A DNA stretch of 11,366 nucleotides. Origin: JBJXGC01 sp046154545. Lineage in GTDB: Bacteria > Chloroflexota > Dehalococcoidia > Tepidiformales > Tepidiformaceae. Location of the stretch: NCBI GenBank assembly GCA_046154545.1, contig JBJXGC010000256.1, forward strand, positions 1 to 11,366. Direction: 5' to 3'. The notes under the pieces were generated by a model that saw only the letters and a program-made list of their open reading frames with translations, was not told the DNA's origin and did not search any database. This document shows, piece after piece, positions 1 through 5,870 of the stretch. A program made the position numbers and the translations under genes. Position 1 is the stretch's first letter, and each line of letters begins with the position of its first letter.

Positions 1-165
1 TACCAGACGTCGCTCCCCACCGTGAGTGCTGCGAGGACCGCGGTCTTCGAGTACATCGAAGTCTTCTACAATCGCCAGCGCCTCCACTCCGCCCTCGACT
101 ACCAAAGTCCCTCCGCCTACGAGGCCCATAAGCTCAGCCAACCAACGACGGCACCAGCCGCCTAA
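1..165 (+). CDS. IS3-family transposase OrfB, C-terminal fragment
   Basis: Frame 1 is open from the first base to the TAA at 163-165 and encodes about 54 residues. It contains the segment EYIEVFYNRQRLHSALDYQ followed by SPSAYE, the hallmark C-terminal end of the IS3-family DDE integrase (rve) domain; the catalytic Glu would lie just upstream, outside the window. The product would catalyse strand transfer of the element. IS3 elements usually make it as an OrfAB fusion by -1 frameshifting, but that region is not present here. Nothing in the visible part suggests decay, so the gene may be intact beyond the left edge. Confidence 0.85.
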   Translation, partial: YQTSLPTVSAARTAVFEYIEVFYNRQRLHSALDYQSPSAYEAHKLSQPTTAPAA

Positions 166-196
166 CCGCACTGTCCGTCAAAACGGGGCAAGCCCA
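1..196 (+). mobile_element. Right end of an IS3-family insertion sequence (left part outside window)
   Basis: The window opens inside an IS3-type element. The transposase tail ends at 165, and about 30 bp later the sequence ends in GGGGCAAGCCCA at 185-196, a typical IS3-family right terminal repeat (these elements commonly begin TGGGCTTGCCCC and end with its complement). I place the outer boundary at 196. The left end and the target-site duplication cannot be seen. The element lies about 250 bp upstream of htpX and points toward it. Confidence 0.7.
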
Positions 197-404
197 ACAG
201 GTGGCGTGCCCGTCCGGTCGTCCTTGGTCCCTTTTGACCCTCTGAACCTTTGTATCCTCTCACTGCCGGCGTCTCGCAGAATCTTGAACCCACCCGTACA
301 GCTCCGGCGGTTCAACCCGGCCGGCCTTCGCAGGGCCAGGTTCAGGGCCGGGAGGGCGGGGTCGCCGTGACCGGATGGTCGGCTTTACCAACGGCTCTTG
401 CGGA

Positions 405-430
405 CGGCCCGTATAATGGGCCGAGGAGGT
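405..430 (+). promoter_or_regulatory. Putative htpX promoter with -10 box inside an inverted repeat, plus strong SD
   Basis: A consensus TATAAT lies at 412-417, flanked exactly by the inverted repeat CGGCCC (405-410) and GGGCCG (418-423). No good -35 box is seen at 16-18 bp; TTTACC at 384-389 would need a 22-bp spacer. A full-strength AGGAGGT follows at 424-430, about where transcription should begin and 16 nt before the ATG, which is unusually far. The promoter call rests on the -10 match and position only. Confidence 0.45.
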
Positions 431-446
431 ATCCACACCGGACACC

Positions 447-1331
447 ATGAATGCGATAAAGACCACATTCCTGCTCGCCCTGCTCACGGGCATCCTCGTC
501 GCCGTCGGCGGGCTGGTCGGCGGCGTCAGCGGCATGATCATCTTCCTGCTCTTCGCTGGCGTGATGAACTTCGTCGCCTACTGGTTCAGCGACAAGATGG
601 CCCTGCGCATGGCTGGCGCCCACGAGGTCACCGAACAGCAGGATCCTCACCTCTTCCGCATGGTGCGCGAAGTGGCCCAGCTTTCGGGCATGCCCATGCC
701 GAAGGTTTACGTCATCCAAACGGAAGCGCCGAACGCGTTCGCCACGGGCCGTAATCCGAGCCACGCCGTGGTCGCCGTGACCACCGGCATCCGGCGGCTG
801 CTGGATGACCGCGAGCTGCGCGGCGTCCTCGGCCATGAGATGGGGCACGTGAAGAACCGCGACATCCTCACGAGTTCGATCGTCGCCACGATCGCGGGTG
901 CCATCCAGATGATCGCCCAGGTGCTCCTCTTCAGCAGCCTCTTCGGCCGCCGGGACGAAAACCAGAACCCGCTGGTCTTCCTCGTCGCCATCCTCATCGC
1001 GCCAATCGCGGCCACGCTCATCCAGCTCGGCATCAGCCGCACGCGCGAGTACCAGGCCGACCGCACAGGCGCCGAGGTCACAGGCGACCCGGAGGCGCTC
1101 GCCAGCGCGCTGGCCAAGCTCCAGCAGGGCGTCGCGTACCGGCCAATGGCCGACACGCCCGCCCAGCAGGCCGTCTCACCGCTCTATATCGTCAACCCGT
1201 TTAAGGGTGGGGGCGTGGGTAACCTCTTCGCCACGCACCCTCCGATGGAGGAGCGGATCGCCCGGCTGAGGGCGATGAATGTGATGCCGAAGGCCGGGGC
1301 GCCAACCACGAACGCGGCGCGGCGCTTCTGA
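447..1331 (+). CDS. htpX: HtpX-type membrane zinc metalloprotease (M48 family)
   Basis: This 294-residue protein is a membrane-embedded quality-control protease that cleaves misfolded or damaged membrane proteins, with the active site facing the cytoplasm. Hydrophobic segments lie at about 7-22 and 27-46, and again at about 141-166 and 176-196. The zinc motif HEMGH is at 130-134 and the third ligand Glu is in EYQAD at 201-205, the standard M48B arrangement. The length is typical for HtpX. ATG at 447 is the only sensible start because an in-frame TAA lies at 414-416. HtpX is often heat- or envelope-stress induced, but no operator is recognisable here. An IS3 end lies 250 bp upstream. The downstream gene is 200 bp away and appears to have its own promoter. 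Confidence 0.95.
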   Translation: MNAIKTTFLLALLTGILVAVGGLVGGVSGMIIFLLFAGVMNFVAYWFSDKMALRMAGAHEVTEQQDPHLFRMVREVAQLSGMPMPKVYVIQTEAPNAFATGRNPSHAVVAVTTGIRRLLDDRELRGVLGHEMGHVKNRDILTSSIVATIAGAIQMIAQVLLFSSLFGRRDENQNPLVFLVAILIAPIAATLIQLGISRTREYQADRTGAEVTGDPEALASALAKLQQGVAYRPMADTPAQQAVSPLYIVNPFKGGGVGNLFATHPPMEERIARLRAMNVMPKAGAPTTNAARRF

Positions 1332-1356
1332 GGCGCAAGGCCCTCACCCCCTGCCG

Positions 1357-1380
1357 CCTCGCCCACCGCGGTGGGCGAGG
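1357..1380. terminator. Perfect 24-bp GC palindrome after htpX, likely terminator hairpin
   Basis: Twenty-five bases after the htpX stop is a perfect 24-bp palindrome. Its left half is CCTCGCCCACCG and its right half is the exact complement. As RNA it would form a very stable GC stem. No T-run follows on the + strand, so it is not a textbook intrinsic terminator. It may act as a transcript-end stabiliser, a T-less terminator or a dispersed palindromic repeat. Confidence 0.5.
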
Positions 1381-1482
1381 GGGAGTAACGTGACTCGGCA
1401 ACGCGCCAACAGCCATGACAGGCCGTCGGTGCGTGCAAGGAGTATCCGTCCAGGCCGCTGACGTCAACGCGGCCATGTCACG

Positions 1483-1510
1483 GGTCTGGCGCGCTATGAT
1501 GCGCCGGACC
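1483..1510 (+). promoter_or_regulatory. Inverted repeat enclosing a -10-like box upstream of the DinB gene
   Basis: The arms GGTCTGGCGC (1483-1492) and GCGCCGGACC (1501-1510) pair over 10 bp with a single T/G mismatch. The 8-bp centre GCTATGAT contains the -10-like TATGAT at 1495-1500. No convincing -35 box is seen. The site lies 23 bp before the ATG of the DinB gene and could be its promoter with an overlapping operator. Confidence 0.4.
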
Positions 1511-1521
1511 CTACTACTTTC

Positions 1522-1527
1522 GAGGTG
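1522..1527 (+). promoter_or_regulatory. Ribosome binding site fixing the DinB start at 1534
   Basis: GAGGTG at 1522-1527 lies 6 nt before ATG 1534. The upstream in-frame GTG at 1525 sits inside this Shine-Dalgarno sequence, so it is unlikely to be the start. Confidence 0.7.
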
Positions 1528-1533
1528 ATACCC

Positions 1534-1956
1534 ATGGCCACTCCTGATGAACTGCGTACTGCGATCGCGGCCGGCCGCGAGGCCCTGCGGAGCGCCATCT
1601 CCGCCGCCTCCGCGGGCTGGGAGCGTGTACCCGCCGGAGAAGGCGAAGCCGGCTGGAGCGCCCGCAAGACCGCCGAGCACGCTATCCCAACGGAAGCCTT
1701 CTTCACCACGGCCGTTTGTGCCGCCTGTGGCTACCCCGGGCTGGAAGAGGTGAAGGGCGACTACCCGACAGCGGCGGATGCGCTGACACAGCTGGAGTCC
1801 GTCATCGAAAGCTGTAACAAGCTCCTCAAGCACGTCAGCGTGACCGACCTGGAGAAGAAGCATGAGAAGTTCGGCACGGCGGCCGAGCTCATGGCCTTCA
1901 ACGCCACGCACCTGAACGAGCACGCGGCCCAGATCCGGGCTGCCGCCGGCGTCTGA
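1534..1956 (+). CDS. DinB-superfamily four-helix protein
   Basis: This 140-residue protein matches the DinB/DinB_2 superfamily of small four-helix-bundle proteins, which often bind a divalent metal through three histidines and act in thiol-dependent or stress-related chemistry. Visible hallmarks are Trp41 and His49 in WSARKTAEH and the C-terminal HLNEH with His126 and His130, giving the usual three-His set. The length is typical. The function cannot be narrowed: members include damage-induced proteins and mycothiol- or bacillithiol-dependent enzymes. It is monocistronic by spacing, since htpX ends 200 bp upstream and the next gene starts about 70 bp downstream with its own likely promoter. 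Confidence 0.75.
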   Translation: MATPDELRTAIAAGREALRSAISAASAGWERVPAGEGEAGWSARKTAEHAIPTEAFFTTAVCAACGYPGLEEVKGDYPTAADALTQLESVIESCNKLLKHVSVTDLEKKHEKFGTAAELMAFNATHLNEHAAQIRAAAGV

Positions 1957-1993
1957 GCGACACACGGGCGGGCGGCCTGCTACGATCGTTAGC
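1957..1993 (+). promoter_or_regulatory. Putative promoter of the first DGEW small gene
   Basis: GCGACA at 1957-1962 (4 of 6 matches to the -35 consensus) and TACGAT at 1981-1986 are separated by 18 bp. The -10 box again lies within a near-palindrome, GCTACGATCGTTAGC at 1979-1993, which is perfect apart from one extra T. This is a modest match to a housekeeping promoter. Confidence 0.35.
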
Positions 1994-2028
1994 ACTGGAG
2001 TCCACGCATCAGCAAGCCACCTGGCCCG

Positions 2029-2274
2029 ATGCTCTCGATGGAAGAGATCGAGCGCCTCTACGACGGTGAGTGGGTCCTGCTCGATGAGCCGCGCGTGGAC
2101 GAGCAGGACACGGTCGTGGCCGGCCGCCTCATCTGCCATAGCCCTGACGTGGATGAGGTGCACCGCGCCGCGATGACGTTACGGTCGCGGGACTCGGCCG
2201 TGTTCTACATGGGGGCTCCACGCGAAGAGGTGGAGTATGCGCTGGCGGAAGCGGCACCAGGTTCGCACGATTGA
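2029..2274 (+). CDS. Small DGEW-motif protein, copy 1
   Basis: This small acidic protein has 81 residues from the ATG. I do not know a named function. Its core is YDGEWVLL (11-18), then VVAGRL, HSP and a DEVHRAA segment, ending in AVFYMGAP. The gene encoded at 2464-2715 shares the same landmarks in the same order, so the two are paralogues. The fold is probably a compact alpha/beta domain with no signal peptide or membrane segment. The start is uncertain. No SD precedes ATG 2029, while GGAG at 1997-2000 sits 7 nt before an in-frame ATC at 2008, which would give an N-terminus about as long as the paralogue's. The stop overlaps an in-frame TTG at 2271, as in copy 2, but only a 32-codon reading frame follows. 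Confidence 0.65.
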   Translation: MLSMEEIERLYDGEWVLLDEPRVDEQDTVVAGRLICHSPDVDEVHRAAMTLRSRDSAVFYMGAPREEVEYALAEAAPGSHD

Positions 2275-2463
2275 AGTTTCCGCTCGCACGCCGCGGGCCA
2301 TTGATGCTCGTTTCCGGCATACCTTTTATGGGACGGGCCGGCTACGTCGATGTAAACATCACGATGTAAGGCAGGAGCCCCGTTTTGGGCCGGGCGAGCC
2401 ACTGGCGGACGCTTCCGTCAGGGCGCTGGCCAACGTCCCAAGGCTCTATGGTAAGCTAGCCGC

Positions 2464-2715
2464 ATGCCAAATCGTGCGTCGATTGTGCATCTCTCGGAGA
2501 TGGAAACCCAGTTCGATGGCGAGTGGGTTCTGATCGAGGATCTCGTCACGGACGGTGATGAAGTGGTTGCCGGGCGGGTCACGGCCCATAGCCCGCAACG
2601 GGATGTCGTCTACGCTTCGGCTGAAGAGCGCGATGTTCGCGATGCGGCCGTGTTGTTCATGGGCACGCCAGCGTACGAGGGAGAACTCATGCTTTCGCTA
2701 CGTTACGCGTTTTGA
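2464..2715 (+). CDS. Small DGEW-motif protein, copy 2, coupled to the retropepsin gene
   Basis: This 83-residue paralogue of the preceding small protein contains FDGEWVLI (17-24), VVAGRV, AHSP, DVVY and AAVLFMGTP. Similar small proteins are, to my recollection, found next to retropepsin-like proteases in other bacteria, but I know no assigned function. It has no signal peptide, membrane segment or catalytic motif. Its TGA at 2713-2715 overlaps the likely TTG start of the protease gene (TTGA), so translation is probably coupled and the products may work together. No clear SD precedes ATG 2464; a TATGGT box at 2447-2452 would put the transcription start close to the ATG, suggesting a very short leader. 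Confidence 0.7.
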   Translation: MPNRASIVHLSEMETQFDGEWVLIEDLVTDGDEVVAGRVTAHSPQRDVVYASAEERDVRDAAVLFMGTPAYEGELMLSLRYAF

Positions 2716-3107
2716 GGTCTCGTTTCCGCCTCGTGCGAGGCCTCCTCACTGTGCCGCTCACCCTGCACGGTCCGCACGGCTCCTGGGGGCTCCGAGCGCT
2801 GCTCGATACCGGCGCCGGGCGCACGATGATCCCGCCGCATGCGGCTCGCCGCGTAGGGCTGCGCCTTGACGACAGTCGCGCGCTGCGGATCGTCGCCGTC
2901 AGGGGCGGTGCAGCACTGCCCCTGGCGCGCGCGGATGCGGTGTCGGCGCTGGGCCTCGTTCGCCGCGATTTGGAAGTAGTTGTCTTTGACCTTCCCGCCA
3001 GCCTCGGATTCGAGGCGATCCTCGGCATCGACTACCTCACCGGATACAGGACGTGCATCGACTTCGGCGCCGGGACGATCGACATGGACCGGGCCACAAA
3101 CTCCTAG
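2712..3107 (+). CDS. Retropepsin-like aspartic protease (clan AA)
   Basis: This protein of about 131 residues is a single-lobe retropepsin-like domain that would have to dimerise to form an active site. The catalytic motif is LLDTGAGRT (30-38) with Asp32, and the second hallmark is the C-terminal ILGIDYL (103-109). It has no signal peptide or membrane segment, so a cytoplasmic location is likely, and its natural substrates are unknown. The TTG start overlaps the upstream stop codon; GTG at 2733 is an alternative that would trim seven residues without touching the catalytic part. The gene is followed after 54 bp by the convergent etfA. Confidence 0.8.
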   Translation: MRSRFRLVRGLLTVPLTLHGPHGSWGLRALLDTGAGRTMIPPHAARRVGLRLDDSRALRIVAVRGGAALPLARADAVSALGLVRRDLEVVVFDLPASLGFEAILGIDYLTGYRTCIDFGAGTIDMDRATNS

Positions 3108-3161
3108 TGCCCGCGAGTTTCTTGCCTGGGCCGCACCCCGCGCTCCCCTTGCTCAATGCTC

Positions 3162-4121
3162 TTACCCCAGCTTCTTGATCTCCTCGATCAGGGCCGGGAG
3201 CACCTTCTTGTAGTCATCGACGATGGCGAACTTGCTGACCTTCACCATGTTCGCGTCCCCATCCTTGTTGATGGCGACGATGTTCTTCGAGCCGCCCATA
3301 CCGGCCATATGCTGGCTGGCGCCGCTGATCGCCACGGCGATGTAGAGGGCCGGCGAGACCACCTTGCCGGTGAGCCCGACCTGCTGGGACGGTGGGTACC
3401 AGCCGAGGTCGCAGGCCGCGCGGGAGGCGCCCACGGCGGCCGCCGGGAGCGCCGCGGCGAGCTCTTCGAGCTGCTTGAAGGCCGAGGGGTCGCCGAGGCC
3501 ACGGCCGCCACTGACCACGATCTGGGCGTCTTCGAGCTTGATCCCCTCCGCCGTCGCCTTCTCGGTGCCAAGGACGGTAATGCGGGCCTCTCCCGCCCCA
3601 TCGACGGCGCTGACGCTGCCGCTGCGGCTTGCGTCCGCTTCGAGGGCGTCGAACGTCTTGCCCTTGACCGTCGCGAGCTGGAGCCCACTCTTCCAGGTGT
3701 GCTCGGCGCGGGCGTTTCCGCCGTAGCAGGAGCGCGTCGCCCGGAGACGGCCGCCCTCGATCTTGAGGTCGGTGCAGTCCATCGCCACGCCCGTCTTCTG
3801 GCGGAAGGCGAGCATCGGCCCGAGGTCTCGGCCCAGGCTGCTCATCGAGATGAGGACGACATCGGCCCCCGAGGCCGCAATGGCTGCCTCGACCGCCGGG
3901 GCGAGCACTTCCGCCAGCGAACCGGCGGGCGCGCTGCTCGTGTAGGCCGCGTCGGCGCCGTGGGCGATCAGCGACTTCGCCTCCGCCTCACCCGCGGCGA
4001 TGAAGGCGCTGACACTGCCCGCGCCCTGTCCCGCCAACTGGCGAGCGGCGCCCAGCAGCTCCAGCGAAGCGCCCGTCACGCCCGCCTCGTTCGTCTCAGC
4101 TACAACCAGTACTCCGGCCAT
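3162..4121 (-). CDS. etfA: Electron transfer flavoprotein, alpha subunit
   Basis: This 319-residue protein is the FAD-carrying subunit of the ETF heterodimer, which takes electrons from acyl-CoA dehydrogenases and passes them to the quinone pool through ETF:quinone oxidoreductase. The C-terminal FAD-binding domain carries the family signature at about 256-292: LYIAVAISGASQHMAGM followed by AINKDGDA. The N-terminal part begins with VLVVAET and has the usual alternating alpha/beta pattern. AGGAG at 4128-4132 sits 6 nt before the ATG and supports the start. It lies 98 bp downstream of etfB on the same strand and is presumably co-transcribed with it. Confidence 0.95.
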   Translation of the reverse strand: MAGVLVVAETNEAGVTGASLELLGAARQLAGQGAGSVSAFIAAGEAEAKSLIAHGADAAYTSSAPAGSLAEVLAPAVEAAIAASGADVVLISMSSLGRDLGPMLAFRQKTGVAMDCTDLKIEGGRLRATRSCYGGNARAEHTWKSGLQLATVKGKTFDALEADASRSGSVSAVDGAGEARITVLGTEKATAEGIKLEDAQIVVSGGRGLGDPSAFKQLEELAAALPAAAVGASRAACDLGWYPPSQQVGLTGKVVSPALYIAVAISGASQHMAGMGGSKNIVAINKDGDANMVKVSKFAIVDDYKKVLPALIEEIKKLG

Positions 4122-4127
4122 CTCTCA

Positions 4128-4132
4128 CTCCT
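4128..4132 (-). promoter_or_regulatory. Ribosome binding site of etfA
   Basis: AGGAG on the - strand lies 6 nt upstream of the etfA ATG, an ordinary strong site that fixes the start. Confidence 0.7.
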
Positions 4133-4219
4133 GCCTGTGGCCCCGCGCGAGGGGCTCTCTCGTTCCTTGTAGCTCTTGGCGCCTTGGCGGTCATCCCGGC
4201 CCAGGCCCCCGTGGAGCGC

Positions 4220-5023
4220 CTAGATCAGCTTGGCCGCTCGAAGCTTCAGCGCCAGGTTGCGCGCCTTCTCTTCCGGCGTGTCGCCTTCGATGATTTCGAC
4301 GTTGCTCTCGACCTTCGGCACGTAGAGCGCCTCCAGGGGCATGGCCCGGTTCGCCACGCCGAGGTCGTCCGCGCCGAGGCCGATGTCGGCCGGGCCCCAG
4401 ACCTGCACGGTCTTCTTGGCCGCCAGCATGATCTGGCGGAGCTGCGGATAGCGCGGCTCGCCGAACTCGTTCGAGACCGAGACGATGCAGGGCAGCGGCG
4501 CCTCGACCGTCTGGAAGCCGTCGTCGAGGACGCGCGTGACCTTGACGCTGTTGCCGGTCTTCTCGATCGCCTTGGCGACCGTCACAACGGGCAGGCCGAG
4601 CAGCTGGCCGACGCCTGTCGGCACGACACCCATGTCCCAGTCCGCGGCGGCCCGGCCCATGAGGATGAGGTCGGCGCCGCCGATCTTCTCGATCGCCTTC
4701 GCGAGGGCGTTGGCCGTCTGGAAGTTGTCGATATCGGCGAAGGCCGGGTCGCTGAGGAGGATGCCCTCGTCGGCGCCCATGGCGAGGGCGTGCTTGATGG
4801 CGTCGCGGGCCGTGTCGGGGCCGAGGCTGAGGATGGTCACCTTGCCGCCGCCATCGGCGTCGTTCAGGCGGAGGGCGGCCTCGGTGGCCTGGGGGTCGTA
4901 GGGGTTCACGACGGGCGCGATACCCTGGGCGGGGACCACCTTCTTCGCCGCCTCGTCCACTTTAAAGGACGCTGCGGGCGTTTCGGGGTCCGGGATCTGC
5001 TTGACGCACACGATGATGTTCAC
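4220..5023 (-). CDS. etfB: Electron transfer flavoprotein, beta subunit
   Basis: This 267-residue AMP-binding partner of EtfA opens with CVKQIPDP (6-13) and NPYD (40-43), as expected for the nucleotide-binding fold. The beta-subunit signature VTRVLDDGFQTVEAPLPCI (162-180) is followed by the partner-recognition loop RYPQLRQIMLAAKK (191-204), including the conserved anchor Leu at 195. The start is GTG. AGGAGG at 5036-5041 lies 12 nt upstream, slightly long, and no nearer start codon is available. A good promoter lies about 90 bp upstream. The order etfB-etfA is the common one; no acyl-CoA dehydrogenase or ETF:quinone oxidoreductase gene is in the window. Confidence 0.95.
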   Translation of the reverse strand: MNIIVCVKQIPDPETPAASFKVDEAAKKVVPAQGIAPVVNPYDPQATEAALRLNDADGGGKVTILSLGPDTARDAIKHALAMGADEGILLSDPAFADIDNFQTANALAKAIEKIGGADLILMGRAAADWDMGVVPTGVGQLLGLPVVTVAKAIEKTGNSVKVTRVLDDGFQTVEAPLPCIVSVSNEFGEPRYPQLRQIMLAAKKTVQVWGPADIGLGADDLGVANRAMPLEALYVPKVESNVEIIEGDTPEEKARNLALKLRAAKLI

Positions 5024-5107
5024 GTGGTGGCGAAGCCTCCTGCTCTTGCCGCGCCGCTGCCTGCGGGCGCGGTGGAATTGCGTGTTTCCGCACCGGGGGG
5101 TAACCCA

Positions 5108-5140
5108 CGGGATGCTAGCACAGCCCGAAAGTTTGTGAAA
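5108..5140 (-). promoter_or_regulatory. Putative etfBA promoter
   Basis: Read on the - strand, TTTCAC (5135-5140) is followed after exactly 17 bp by TAGCAT (5112-5117), which is preceded by TGC as in an extended -10 promoter. The -10 box lies in the palindrome TGCTAGCA and between CGGG/CCCG arms (5108-5127). This is the best sigma70-like promoter in the window, and it leaves a leader of about 80 nt before etfB. Confidence 0.6.
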
Positions 5141-5162
5141 TCGCGCACAGGAGGGGGGCGAA

Positions 5163-5194
5163 GTTCCGAGGGGCGAGGGCCGAGTTCCGAGGGG
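5163..5194. repeat. Two direct copies of GTTCCGAGGGG
   Basis: GTTCCGAGGGG occurs at 5163-5173 and again at 5184-5194, a 21-bp period, in the gap between etfB and the upstream gene. It looks like a short GC-rich tandem duplication; no function is evident. Confidence 0.5.
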
Positions 5195-5204
5195 GCGGTC
5201 GCCC
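5193..5204 (-). terminator. Short GC hairpin just after the Cys/His-cluster gene
   Basis: GGGC-GGTC-GCCC sits 3 bp beyond the stop of the - strand gene ending at 5208. The stem is short and no T-run follows, so this is a weak terminator candidate. Confidence 0.25.
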
Positions 5205-5207
5205 AGG

Positions 5208-5870
5208 TCAGTGTCGTTCGATTCCCGCAGCCTCGCCGTCCGGAGCGCCGCGAGTGACGGCGCGAAGCACCTCGTTGTCGAGGGAACGGAGGAGATCGCC
5301 GATACCGGGCGCGTTTACCCCACTGGAGCCGGCGGCGACATTGCGAATGGACGTTTCGAGGAGACGGATGAGGTTGCGGGTACGGGCAGCGGGGAGCATG
5401 CCGCTGAGTTCGAGGCGGAAGAGGGCATCGAGCATTCGCTGGATGCCGTCGCGGTCACAGGTATAGATATGGTCGAATTCGATGGGGCCTGGCGGGCGGG
5501 CGCGCTCGGCACGGCGCTGGGCGGCCGAGGCTTTGCCGCCCTTGCGCCCGGCCTCGCGGAGGGCGGCGGCGTTGCATGGGTCGTGGTAGGGGCAGAGGGC
5601 TGCGCCTGTGCGCGGCCGGCCAGCGCAGGGCTGACCGTCGCGACGGAAGGCGACGCAGCCGTGGGTCGCGCGGAGGGGTGGCGGGGCTGGCGGGACGGGC
5701 GAAAAACGCGAATCGTTGGTTGAAGGAGTGGCCCGAATCTGAGGGGGCGTTGGTTGGGGTTGGTTGGGGGTTGGTTCCGGGGCCGGTGCGCGGACCCCTG
5801 CGAGGTTGTCGCCGGCGAAGGCAGCGGCGATTGCGTTGATGAATCCGGCGGAGATGGGTGTGAACGCCAT
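5208..5870 (-). CDS. Pro-rich protein with a Cys3-His zinc-binding-like cluster, function unknown
   Basis: This protein has 220 residues from the ATG at 5870; a TTG at 5888 would add six residues, and neither start has a clear SD. A Pro-rich, probably disordered stretch (about 27-65) is followed by CVAFRRDGQPC and a second block ending GAALCPYHDP, which give Cys72, Cys82, Cys93 and His96, a likely small zinc knuckle. Next comes an AGRKGGKASA segment and then a helical C-terminal half rich in Leu/Arg. Proteins with this C-x9-C-x10-C-x2-H then HDP layout occur widely as hypothetical proteins in soil bacteria, and related clusters appear in phage-associated proteins. I assign no function. It lies upstream of etfBA, which has its own promoter. 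Confidence 0.7.
   Translation of the reverse strand: MAFTPISAGFINAIAAAFAGDNLAGVRAPAPEPTPNQPQPTPPQIRATPSTNDSRFSPVPPAPPPLRATHGCVAFRRDGQPCAGRPRTGAALCPYHDPCNAAALREAGRKGGKASAAQRRAERARPPGPIEFDHIYTCDRDGIQRMLDALFRLELSGMLPAARTRNLIRLLETSIRNVAAGSSGVNAPGIGDLLRSLDNEVLRAVTRGAPDGEAAGIERH

Noticed and set aside
280..350. GGTTCAA-type sequences on the - strand resembling a tRNA T-arm
   Set aside because: The flanking bases do not pair into a T-stem, and no acceptor or anticodon arm can be drawn.
1201..2163. 320-residue - strand frame spanning htpX end, DinB gene and intergenic DNA
   Set aside because: It crosses two well-supported + strand genes and a palindrome, and shows no recognisable domain.
2370..2463. 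GC-rich hairpins upstream of the second DGEW gene as a possible riboswitch
   Set aside because: Only short interrupted stems form and they match no riboswitch class I know.
3108..3161. Terminator search between the convergent retropepsin and etfA genes
   Set aside because: No inverted repeat of useful length is visible in the 54-bp gap.
3156..4172. Long + strand open frame across etfA
   Set aside because: It is the antisense shadow of etfA, which has clear family signatures on the - strand and an SD.
4184..5257. Long + strand open frame across etfB
   Set aside because: It is a GC-rich shadow of etfB; the beta-subunit signature and recognition loop are unmistakable on the - strand.
5211..5723. 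+ strand frame opposite the Cys/His-cluster gene
   Set aside because: Low-complexity Gly/Ala translation with no motif, whereas the - strand frame has the Cys3-His cluster.
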